From: Daphnia pulex
Lineage: Eukaryota; Arthropoda; Branchiopoda; Diplostraca; Daphniidae
Assembly: GCF_021134715.1 (NCBI RefSeq)
Contig: NC_060021.1
Span: 6,728,501 to 6,792,500, forward strand
Direction of reading: 5' to 3'
DNA length: 64,000 nucleotides
Shown here: positions 37,485 to 49,100 of the stretch, in pieces
How the letters are laid out: every line of letters begins with the position of its first letter
How positions within the stretch are numbered: the first letter of the stretch is position 1
The notes under the pieces: generated by a model
What the model saw: the letters and a program-made list of their open reading frames with translations, nothing else
Told to the model about the DNA's origin: nothing
Databases searched by the model: none
Program-made: the position numbers and the translations under genes

Positions 37485-37803
37485 TTAACCCGTTGGCTGC
37501 CACGCCATACAACCCGTAGGTTGCTCTCTACTACTCTACACGCCACGTCTAAAGGATCTATGACCAAGGTGGAACTTGCCATTGCTGACAAGTCCGGGCT
37601 GAGACGGTGACAGAAGAATCCATCACCGCATCGACAAGGGGGAACTAGGGTAGTATGGTGCATTGCCTAACAGGCGCCTTGCGGCAAGTTTTGGGCTGGT
37701 GCGACTTTCCGACCCCTCGGCATGAAAACCACGAGGCCGAACAGCGCACGCAGCACGTGCTAAGGAGCAGGGGAGAACAAAGGCGTGGCAACCAACAGGT
37801 TAA
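37485..37803. mobile_element. TTAA-flanked piggyBac-like MITE
   Basis: A 311-bp element (37489-37799) starts CCCGTTGGCTGCCACGCC and ends with the inverted match GGCGTGGCAACCAACAGG (16 of 18 positions). It is bounded on both sides by TTAA (37485-37488 and 37800-37803). TTAA target duplication plus CCC/CCT-starting inverted ends are the marks of the piggyBac superfamily. The interior is GC-richer than its surroundings and has no transposase frame, so it is non-autonomous. Daphnia is known for the piggyBac element Pokey; whether this one is related cannot be told here. Confidence 0.8.
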
Positions 37804-38157
37804 CTAACACTAACACATATTACACACAACAAATAATGATCCGCGCTGACACTTTGGAGATACCGGCGATGTTTTGGTGTCAATCTTCTCGTCGTCTCCT
37901 CTGCATCATCTGAAGAAAGAGAAAAAATTCTTATTAAAGTGACATGCCAATAAAAGTTACATAATACATGTAGGTACATCGATCTGTTATTTTTGGCTCA
38001 AAAATTTAAAGGCGCGCTTTAAATTGCTTGAAATCTAGCTAACAATATTGAAAACTGTACACATAACAAAGTTCACTTGCTAGTCTTTAAAAAAAATTCC
38101 GGAAGTAAACCGGAAGTAGCCACAGCGCCTCAACCATTGAGCTGTCGTCAAATTAAA

Positions 38158-38346
38158 CCACATATTCGTGATCTCCATGAAATTTGGGGTCGATTGGGTG
38201 TGATTTAAACGAAATCCAAAATTTGGCCAAAATCGAGAATTTTCCTGAACTATAGTTCAGGAAAATTCTCAAAACCGGAAGTACGCGTACGTAAAAAACA
38301 GAACATGAACTTTACCACAAATTTTACGAGGATCACGAATATGTGG
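38158..38346. repeat. Long inverted repeat with a perfect 36-bp palindrome at its centre
   Basis: 38235-38270 is a perfect palindrome (half: GAGAATTTTCCTGAACTA). Around it, CCACATATTCGTGATC (38158-38173) is inverted at 38331-38346, nearly symmetric about the same centre. CCGGAAGTA-type motifs recur on both sides. The whole could be the centre of a MITE. Confidence 0.75.
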
Positions 38347-39649
38347 TTCTTTTGTGCTTCGAATGAATATTTACTGAACTACTGACTGAAATGAGAAAAC
38401 CGGAAGAAGAAAAAAAAAGCAATTATCGAAAATTTAACAAGTGAGCTTTGTTGGGGGAATAATAATCGCCAGTTATCACTAAATATTTCAATAAAATAAC
38501 TGTCGATAAATGTTTAAAGAGATGTTCAAAGTAACAGAAACTGACTGTTTTGACAGCTGTTTAGACAGCTGCAAATTATCAAAAAGCCATCTAGCGTTAG
38601 AAAAAAAAGCGTCCAAGTAAACTTTGTTTGCGCGCAAGAAGGGCCTAATTTTGGAAACTATTACACAGACACAGTCTAACGCAACTAGACTATTGGTAGA
38701 TAACCTAAGAAAATAAGTCAATTGTTGGGTACCTAGGCATAATCCCGTGGTGAGTGACTGCAGGTGTTTAACAGCAAAGGGTAGCGACCACTGAAGTGTT
38801 CCAACTCGTCAGTGAAGTAAGACAAGTTGTAGCAGCAAAAGCATTGAAGCTAGATGAGTGTACGTCGGGAAGATAAGGATGGAGCAGAACGTTGCTGGAT
38901 GTCCCTCTTCCGTCATGGACAAAGATCAGCATTGGCTTATTGGATCTTTTATGTGCTCTGTAAAGAAAAATGTATTGCATTAATGAATTGAAAATATAAC
39001 AGTTAATGTAGCATTTCCATCTTTACCTATACTAACAAGCACACTGAAGTTTTCATGATAAAAAACCGTAAAAATGGAAATCACAGCAACCAACAGCCTT
39101 ACTCCTTAGGTTGAGGTAAATTTCCTGTTGTTAAAGAAAGTGTCATGAAGTATTGCAGTAGCGTGGCGACAGGTTATATTGTTGCTTACCTTTATCATAT
39201 GGGTGAATGGTGCCGAATTTAGTAAGGTGGTTGGTTTTGTGTGGTTGGTGTGGTAGCAGTAATGGGGAAATACCTTGTCTCCACACATTTGTATTCCACG
39301 ACATGAGAGCTTCACACATTAGTTTTAGGCTTTTGACAACATGATGGGTCTATTGGATGGAAACTTGGAAAGTGACTGAGCGCTAAGTCAACTTTTTGGA
39401 ATGACTGACAGTATGCATCTAGAATTTGAAGAAATAAGTTGGTACAGTATAAAAATAAGGAAATTAGGTCAAGATAAACCTACATATGATAAGAAGTTCA
39501 ATTTGTTACATGAAATCACAGGAATATAAGTATTAATTAGCAACCAATTGTTTCGCCCATTTTGCCTCGTTTCACGACGTAAAACAACAAGGGCGACACT
39601 AACGACATCTAGTAATAAGTTTTGAAGTTGGTTGCACAGTCACAGCTCA

Positions 39650-42240
39650 TTATTATTGGAGTTCTATTCATCTATTGTCGCGTGTGGAGTTCTACTTCTA
39701 CTGTCGAGCACTGGAGTTCTACGGGTATTTTTAAAAATAAAATATTGGGGTTCTATTGTCGGTGGAGTTCTATTGTCGGGTATTTTTAATAATATTGAAA
39801 CCAACTTAGGATTCAAAACTAACTAGTGTCGCCTCGAAATTTATTATTAAATAATATAATAATTGGGTTTACAAACAATTGATACATTAAATTTATTAAA
39901 AAGAGCGTCCAAACTGCAGCCAGTCAAGCAGGGGGAGACACTGCCCGACTGACTCGACCAGGGAGATTACCCGGCCATGGTTAAGAGAAACCGGAAAATG
40001 AGTGAAGAGAGCTGAGGAGCAGTTATTATGAGAGAGCAGTGTATCATAGTAGGCTTCCGGCTTAGACTCATGACCCTCCAACAGATTTCATCGAATCATG
40101 CGCCTTGCAAGTCCCCGTTCGACCAAACAACTCCCTTCCTCCTGGTTGTCGCAGCGAGTGAGTGACCACCGGCGGGCGTTGGTTAATGGTTATTTAGGGA
40201 AACGGGGCCACTGAAGAAGGGAGCCCAGATATGCACTTGTAATTTATATCTACATCTACATAATTTATTGACGAAATGACGAGTCTTGAATTTCAGCAAC
40301 CTCTCCTCAGTGTTACCAATGGATCAAGTATATGGAACGGCAGCAAACGATTAAACTGAAAAAAAGAATAGATTTTAATTAAGAGTCAATAACTGAACGA
40401 AACATCAAGCATTACCTAAACGCCGGTACAGGTAGCAAGAGACGATATATCGACAAAATGCAGCCGATAAAATAAGACCGACAGCCATCAGGCAACATTG
40501 ACTATTTTACCCAACTGTTCAACACTGCATATACTGCACGGACACCAACATAAGCAAATGACACATTGAAGTATGATGTTGAATTGCAAGTCTGTACAAG
40601 CTCCATTTGAGAGCATGTCTCAACTGGAAAGGGACTGCAAAATCACTGTAACACCAAACAGCAACACCATATCAGCTCAAATATCAAACTGATCATGAAC
40701 TCCTACAAAGCAAAAGAACATTAATGAACCAATAACATTTTGAAATGTGAAAAAAGGGTTCCAATAATAAAATTTACTTAATTTAAAATTATTTATTAAT
40801 TGAAATGGAAAAATACACCAGGAAAGAATTCTATACATCTACTTCCAATGTTATAAAAACTTGCAATACTGAGTGGGAATTGTTGTTCTAGTTTGATTAG
40901 AAGAAAATTGTAAATAAAAAATTCAGTGGATTCTGACCAACAATGTAGCTATCTTAGAACGGAAACAATTATTTGGAAGGAAGAAATATTACCCCTAATT
41001 TTCTACATCACATTAGAGTTGAACTTGTCAATTGAATACAAAATTACAAAAACAAACAAAAAAAACAGGACTTCCCAATTTACAACCAACCAATATCAAT
41101 CAAATTACCAATTCAAGAAGTCTTCCTGTAGCGACACTTTAACCCAGCTTGATAAACTGCATGCAGCAGCTACAGCTCAACTTGACTCGATCACACCTTT
41201 CCCCAGCTGGCTGCAACAGAACCCAGTAATGATACAACAGCCATGAAGCTCTGACTTTGTCGTGTTCTCAATTTCTGCAACAGTTGGGCAAAGGGATCTC
41301 TGTCTACAACCTGAACATCAACTAATAAAACCTATTACATTATTGAAGGGAAATTGATCAAAAAAATTACTTTACCAGCTCAGAAGTGTTTCTGCACGAG
41401 ATGAGACAAACAACCGTATACAGCTAATAACAATGGCCGACATTTCGGCAAAATGAACAACAGTTTCGACCAACGTCACATTATTTGACGAAGTGAAATT
41501 ATATGCCAGATTGCCTGTAAATTCAGACAGAAACGTCAAATAATAATTAAATTAAAGAAATCGAAACTAGCATTACCAATTACATTTCATGGCTGAAAAC
41601 TTAGATCGAAACCGCAATTCCGTAATGAATTTGGACAGCGTCTCGGAAACATGTGGCAAATATTTCGTCCTCACTCCTCAGTCACGAAGACCTGCGAAGA
41701 CACTCGCGTCACCTGGTGGATGGAGGACAATCCATTTTAGCCACCTACCGACAGCCAAAAGATTCCCTCACGATTACCACGTTTGACTATACGGAAACGG
41801 ATGGACTTTCCGAACTCTGTTTCCGAAGCTTAACATCACGACTCACGAGAATTAATAATCAGATACACATCACATACAAATAAATCTGATGAGATTGCGG
41901 GAGGGAACCCTTGGACCTTAAAAGCTCGCCAAAAGAGAATGGCGATCGTAGAACTCCAAAGACAGAAGAACTCCACGGACAATAGAACCCCAATATTCTA
42001 AATAATTTTTAAAAATTTCTTTGTATGTGACAGTAGAACTCCAACGACAGTAGAACTATAAAGACATAAGAACTCCCTTTTAAAATATTATTAAAAATAC
42101 CCGACAATAGAACTCCAGTGCCCGATAGTAGAACTCCCACTACGCGACAATAGAACTCCAATAAATTCTTTAATAATTTTCATGTTCGACAATAGAACTC
42201 TATTGAATTTTAAATGTCCGACAATAGAACTCCAACCAAA
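39650..42240. mobile_element. Foldback-type element with tandem-repeat inverted arms
   Basis: The left arm (about 39650-39800) carries repeated GGAGTTCTATTGTCGG units. The right arm (about 41944-42240) carries the inverse, CCGACAATAGAACTCC, at least eight times with substitutions. The arms also share inverted non-repeat stretches (GGGTATTTTTAATAATATT; ATATTGGGGTTCTATTGTC). The interior (about 39.8-41.9 kb) has no recognisable transposase and includes the second copy of the segment found at 32.7-32.9 kb. Exact outer ends are uncertain; GGCGACACTA at 39593 and TAGTGTCCAC near 42289 are candidates. Confidence 0.7.
39907..40735 (-). repeat. Inverted dispersed repeat, copy 2
   Basis: Blocks at about 39907-40070 and 40640-40735 match 32690-32938 in reverse orientation. 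The intervening 570 bp has no counterpart in copy 1, so copy 1 has a deletion (or spliced-like join) relative to this copy. The join in copy 1 lies after CAGTTGAGA. Confidence 0.7.
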
Positions 42241-43158
42241 ATTATTCGCATGCCCCACTCCAGCTTTCTTAAAATATGCAGTGCGCTCTAGTGTCCACAA
42301 CCCAACATTCGTAGCCTATACTTCACAGTTCACACGACTTCACATTCTTTAAACCGGTTATAGATTATACAATATAAAATGTGTATAAACAAGTAATATA
42401 ATGCTAGTTTTATAAATAGTGTGACTAATAACTTATAACCAAACTACTTATAACATTATTACTATACTATAGCAACAGCCGCTATTTTACAGCAACCACA
42501 ACAGCCGCACCGTTTAGAAACCCTGCTCCGGTTCCGATAGACTGTCTTTTTATGTAGACTTTTATGCAGAAAGAATCACAAACCAAGAGACAGGATAAAA
42601 AATAAGTTATTGGGATTTAGGTTTTAGACTTCTCTTTATCGTCTCGTCAGTTCATCACGCAGCTAAAAGTCTACCAGGCTGAAGAAAAGTCACAAATGTA
42701 ACCAAATTAAGGAATGTGTGGTAGGGAACGTACTGCTGGCGCGTTATCAGAGATCAGGTTGGTTGCGATCTTTTCGGTATCAATATGCCGTGTAATGAAT
42801 TTAATTTTAACTTACCAACCAGGCAGTTACTATTTAAACATGAAACGTGAACCTTGTTCGTTGATAGCCTCAGAAACCCGGAGGGAACCTGGCGACGCAA
42901 GTCGCCTAACACAATTTTGAATCAGTTTTCGCAAGTTACTGTCAAAACGATAAACAGATTTCACGGTTCACCATCGTATTTTGCCACGAATAAAAAAGTG
43001 AACTTTGACGTTAATCAGTTAAGTTTCTATTGAAGTGAGGGAAGGAGACAGTAGACCTATCGTTATTTGGACAATAAAATTCAATAGACTAAATGGTATC
43101 TTTTACACATAACGTTTAAAATCGAAAATCAACAATAAATAACAGGAATGCACCGGAC

Positions 43159-46100
43159 CTAAACATTATAAAACTGACTAGCAGTGGACGATTGAATTTC
43201 TATTTGGCCCATTTTGAATTGGAGTTTCTGAAGCCATCGCAGTAGCCAGCCTTCCAAATGTGTTTCCAGTCCTTCGCATACGCCACCGCCACTCGATGCC
43301 GTACCAGTGTTGAGGGAATAGCCCTCCACACAGGCCTGTAATCGGACCTGCAAATGTACAGGTAGCTGCGTCTGCAAGTAAACACATTCAAATTTATTGG
43401 TATTTTGACGCGGTATGTGGTAATATATTTTATACCTGAGAATTCTGTGCCTGCAGAACTGGTGTCCAAAGAGGTAACAAGAGGGATAAAACAGACGATT
43501 TGCACTCTGACAGCGCTTCCATCAGACTCAAGAAATGTAAATTGACCATTTCAGTCAGCTATAAAAGAAGCGTTATTAAGAGTAAATAAGATGTATTTCA
43601 ATTTTTGTTAGGTTTTTTGCTCACCACTGATGAGTGTGCCACCAACTGTAATACGGAAGGAGTAATTTTGCTCCAGAAATCTACTAGAACGTTGAAAATG
43701 GTAGCTTGCTGCTCTGCGTTAGAATTATTACCCAACTGGCCAGCCATGAACTCCAAGTAAATCGTCCAAAGCTGATAGATACCGTATGATGGCAAAATTT
43801 ATGTTTTAATGGGTCAATATTCAAATAAAAATTGTAAACAAACTTGGCAGAGCAGGAAGGCATGATAGAGAGATGACATGTGAAGTACGGACGTCTTCGA
43901 CTGCTCCGCGAAACCAGCTAATATACCCTGAATGTGATCGGCCAGCGAACACGAGACTTCGATTGGTAGCGGCAAACAAGGATTAGATGTAGCGCCTACT
44001 ATAGTTTGAAAAATACAATTACTGAATGTGCAAACAAAAATGCAAAAAAGACGGTGATTCATTATCATTACTTGATACGGAAAGTGGTCCATTAGAATGT
44101 GTGTGAGTAACCAAAGCTGTATGTTGCAATGCCCCTAGTAAGAGCCAAGACAACAATCTCACATGACAAACGCACTCCAGAAACTCTCGCGGCCTGTAAA
44201 ATGATATTCGTCAACACATTTTACAAATAGAATATGTTTTTAAAACAATGGTACCCTTGCTGGATGGAGGATGGCGGGTTCAATAACCAGGGCATGTAAC
44301 GCTGAAGGCATTTGTTATCCTTGCCATTTCCACGAACGACTTCCAACGCCAAGAGTTGGGCCATTCCGGCTTTGACCGTTCCGCCAAGAGTATCTTCATC
44401 CAAACCGGGACCAGGACTCATAGCCCTGCTATTGCTCTTCAATTTGCTAAGCGTATGAACGTCGGCCAAAAAGTCCATAATATCGCTAAAGTGTGGACGG
44501 ATGCAGTCAAATGCACCCGTGGTGCCAGCGCCTACAGATCCATCCGATCCGGATAACTTGACAGTGTTGGCACCGCAATCCATTTCATCCATTAACAGGC
44601 AATGGGGTGGCAAAGTTCCTCCAGCGTCCTAATTAGCAAAGCCAACATATAACTATGAATAAAACAGTTTCAAGTTATTTTTTTACTCACTTGCAAGGTG
44701 AAATGCACCAAAATGATCAAGGTAGAATCTGGAAGACTTGATTTTAGTTTCATTACCGACACTAGTTCATCGACGAGCGTCCTTGTCAACATGTACTTCT
44801 CCCGATCCTGCAATAGTAAAGTTATCCACTCAATCATTTTCAAGATTTCGTAAAAATTGGGAATCGTAAGTTACCTTGTTGAAGGACCGGAAAGCCAGGT
44901 GACAGAGTTCCACGAGATGCTTGTAATCAAAGCCAGCCCAATGTTGAATGATGTAGAGCAGGATCTTGGCGAAAGAATCAAGTATGCTGCCACGAGATGG
45001 GGCGAGTTGAAGTGCTGCCACACGGTTTGTGCTGCCCATAATTCTCAAAAGCGAATTGCTGTGAATTGGATTGCCATTCAGCAGCGGTAAGACTAGAATG
45101 AGTCGCGTACAGAAGATTTCCAGCTGAGCGAATAGAGGGGTCCAAATCTGGGCACTCAATTCGAGCGGCGGAAGACACTCGATATAGCAGGCCACATTGG
45201 GCAACATCATGGCGATCTGGGCTGGCGACAACTGTTTTTGCTCATTCAGTGACTCGAGCAACAACTGGAGCGGTGCCGCCGGAGTCAGTTCAACGAAATC
45301 CGTCAACGCCGATGCCATCGTCTTGAAGAAAGACTGCTTCATCTCTTCAGGCACTTGAGTCTGGAATAATTGGATGAAGACCTTGTTTGGTGTGAGCTGA
45401 TGCAACAGGCACCGGAGAAATTGGCGAGCAATCGCACCAACTTCACCGGGTACGTACAAATTGCTACCCATTTGCCAGGTATATGTCGTACTTCCCGCCC
45501 ACCTATAAGTTTAAATTTAAAACTTAGCTTCACATCATGTTAATTTCATAGCAAATAAAAATTGAGGTACTTTGCGTTACAGCGGAGAATTTCTGGTAGC
45601 ATAGTAGCAGCCAAAGCAGGCTCGCGATGAACGAACGTCGATATAATGACGATACATAATCCGAGTTCTTCTTCGCTGAATTCTTCAAATGGTGCGTTGC
45701 ATTTGGAACAACGGTGACACGCCACTTCGTCACCGACGCGAAGACAGCTCTGTTTCATGGGCGTATGTACTGCGTGATTGACAGGGGCTGGATGAGGTGC
45801 TGGGGTTTCAATCTGAGGCTGTTGTTGCTGACGGTTTGATTGTTCGGTGGATAGAAACGGAATTTCGGGACCCATGGTTCCCATAGAGATGCCCATTTTT
45901 CTCTGTCGAGTTCTGACTCCCGTAGGTGTCGCTGTGGCTGCTGCGGCGGCGGCAGCGGCGTCCGCTGCATTGACCTGACGGTGCGACACAATTGTATGGG
46001 CTTCATAGACACCCGATGGTTGTCGGACACAGGCCGCCAGCGATACTTCTGACGCTGCAGTGGCGGAATTCGGTTCTTGCTGTGACATTTCTGAGAGAAC

Positions 46101-49100
46101 CTATTGATAGAAAAGACCCAATGATTACATAAAGGATGAAACTCGGCGTAGAAAATATTTACCTCGACTTCAGCAAGTGAATCTCGATCCCAATCAGGAT
46201 CCGGCCGACTACTCTTGGGACTCTCAGGTATAACTTCAAGTTCTATGCCATCAACGTCAGCGTCGATGTCACATTCACTAGAGATACTTCCAGTCAACTC
46301 ACGTCGGGACGTCAATGTGACGTTAGATTTCTGTAATAGCGGAAAAAGAAATCAGCAAATAATTCGTCATCAACGTATTAGAGATAAGATTTACCGTTGC
46401 AACTTGTAGCTGAATTTGATGTTGAATTGTAGAGGAGCCCCAGACCAATCCAGCTATGCCAAGAACAGCTCCTACACCGTGTCCAATGACATTTGCTCTT
46501 CCTAAATAAATCAATTTTAAGCATAAACATTTAAAAATCGTTCAGCAAATCGCTGAATCCTTAAATAAAAACCTTTTAGATCTGTTGGATCAATGGGAGT
46601 CTCTACTTCCAAAGAGCCTTGACTCTGGTCTCTCATCCTCATAGTTGCAGTTGAAGAGACCCCATGGAGTTGATGCTGCGCTGTCGATGGATGGCCGTGA
46701 CTTAAAGTGGCCCCAATACCACCGTAGCGATAACAGCGATGGTATTGAGATTCCAGAGTGTTAAGAACGATCCGGATGATGCTCTGTACTAACGGAGCTA
46801 AATTCGGTTGGTTATAACGATACTGCAACAATGCAGAAGAAATATTTAATAAAGTTGGCCCAATCTTTTTCATAGTAAATAAACAAACCTTGTAGAGGAT
46901 TACTAACACTGTTTGTAGCCACATCCGTCGAGGATGAGTTTCCAAATACCATAGGGAATAGGTCGGTTTGTAGGCTCTTTGTGGAGTCGTGCCGTTGTGT
47001 CGATCGTTGACGCTAAGTAATTGAAGGAAATTAAATAATTTCAAAATTGATCAAAGGATGGTGAACTTACTTATTCGAAGCTGCTGCAGCAGCTGAGCCG
47101 GAAGCGAAACCAACGCTACTCATGGATCCGTGAGTTGTGATGGGCACACCAGCTTGCCCATGACATTGTAACCACGAATTACCTCCAGGACCGTTGTTCT
47201 TTGACGGCGGGGCGGGGCAGAAAATCATCAAAGATAACGTCATGGGCAGAAGATTGGCTCCGATAGCTAAATTACGATCCAGAACTTGCGGAAGAGCCGA
47301 GAGAAAGGCGTTGAAAGGAGCCGATGCTCTGAGTTTCTGTGGTGTCAAACAGAAAGCTCTTTCGGTGGGTCCGTAGCCCAGCAAAAGACTCAAATGTCGA
47401 AGGACCAGGTTCTGAATTTGCGATTGGAACTTATCGTCGCTCAACTGGGCGAGATCTGGCTGCGCCAGGAATTGCATCAGCGTAGTCAACAGTAAAGAGT
47501 GGGTTTCACCATCGTAGTCGTCCAGTTCCGAGCAACGTTGCATGAAGAGAGCAACGTAGGCTTCTTCTTGAGACGCTTGTTGATTGTTCATCCTGTCGCC
47601 ACCGAGAGCGCCCCTGGATCGCATCAACTTCAACTGGGCTGAAGAACTTTGTCGGCTGTAACTCTTGGTCACTCCGTGCTGTGGGTGATGATTGGGTGTA
47701 GACTTTCGGCGATTGAAGCGATGAGTTGACAGGCTCAACGACCGCATCAAGCTCCTCGGTTGCTGTTGAGTCGGCGAACTAGACCTGCTAGGAGCGTAGC
47801 GCTTGATGGCCTCACGAGCTTTCTGCAATTTCTTGTTGAAGCTTTCGTTTGACATGTGACTGGACTTGAGATCTCGCGGTTCAATCAATTCCCCGGCCCG
47901 CTGTAGGCTCAACTGGGCTTCCAAATACAGAGCGTCGAAACGATTGAAAAAGAATTTCCACGAAATGATCTTGCGTTTGGTCAGCCAAGGGTGATGATGC
48001 AGGGCCATAATAGAGTGCAACAACAGAGGTCTGTCGCTGATGAAACTGTCAAACTGCTGTTCCATACACCAAACGAGCAGTTTAAGCGATCCATCGTGCA
48101 AGCTCTCGAGGAGTATGGTTGCCCGGTTGGCTACAGCCGTGTTGATATCGTCCATTGATGAAATGAGGAAACAAAAGGCGTTGGTCAGGATCGACTGTAA
48201 AATGGAACTCTGTTTGACGGTGGGATCGTCCAGAAATTGGCACACCAACATCATCCGCTCCACGGATGAAAAGCGAGTCTTCCAATCGCGCGAGTGGAAA
48301 TCCGATTCCATAATTTTCCAGAAGACATCCGATCCACCCGGAAGAGTGAGACAGTGCAGCAAGAGAGAGGCACACGTCTGGGCGACGTGCGATGTTTGAC
48401 TCTCGAGGAGATTCCAGAGCTGGGCCACGGTGAGGTTTTCTTGAACCCAAAACAGGAAGCCTGGATGCTCGCGACAGGCGGATTTACTGAGCACCTCGCA
48501 GTGTAGACAAAGGATTTCGACGCAGCGGAGTAGATGTCGCTGAGTGTCCGGTCGGATCAAGTGGTAGAGCTCTTTCAGGAATCCGTAAATGAGTTGGAGG
48601 TGATTCGGCAATTCATCCAGCGCAAATCGAAATTTGCCGGCCGTCGTCACCCAATATTGTTGATTCGGCTGTTGATGGTCTGGATGATCCATGTGGTCTG
48701 AAGGATCCACGTCCGTCAACATGCTCGGCTGAGCTACTTGGGCTTTGCAGCCGGCCACTTCCATTTCAGTGCAAGTCACAGCATTGGCCACAGCTAAACA
48801 AGAAAATCAAGTTACTATATCTTAAAAAATCAAAATGTTTTAAGTTTAAATACCTCTGAGGACTCTTTCTGATGGTAGGATCGGTGCCAGATCTAACTCG
48901 GACACGGTCTCCATCTTGGCCGTTCTGACTTCACCCAGTTGTAATACTTGTTGTTGTTGTTCTTGATAATAAACGGTTGATATAGCCTCTTCCGGTTTGT
49001 TTGTCTGCTGTTCACCAGGGCTGGGTTGCTGTTGTTGCTGGACTGACTGGGCAGCGGCCATCTCCACGCAATTTTCGAGCTCTTCGAAACACTCACTAAC

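Larger units (their letters stand above)
37150..43158. other. Repeat-rich, gene-free interval
   Basis: Apart from the elements listed separately (MITE, palindromic repeat, foldback element, inverted repeat copy), this 6-kb interval is AT-rich and contains only short open frames without protein-like composition. The right end includes the downstream flank of UNC79. Confidence 0.5.

Noticed and set aside
45755-46315. 186-codon - strand frame overlapping UNC79 exons 16-17
   Set aside because: It reads through an intron; the UNC79 frame of exon 17 is supported by VLSEMSQQEPN and the downstream zinc-finger-like HRCSKCNAPF match.
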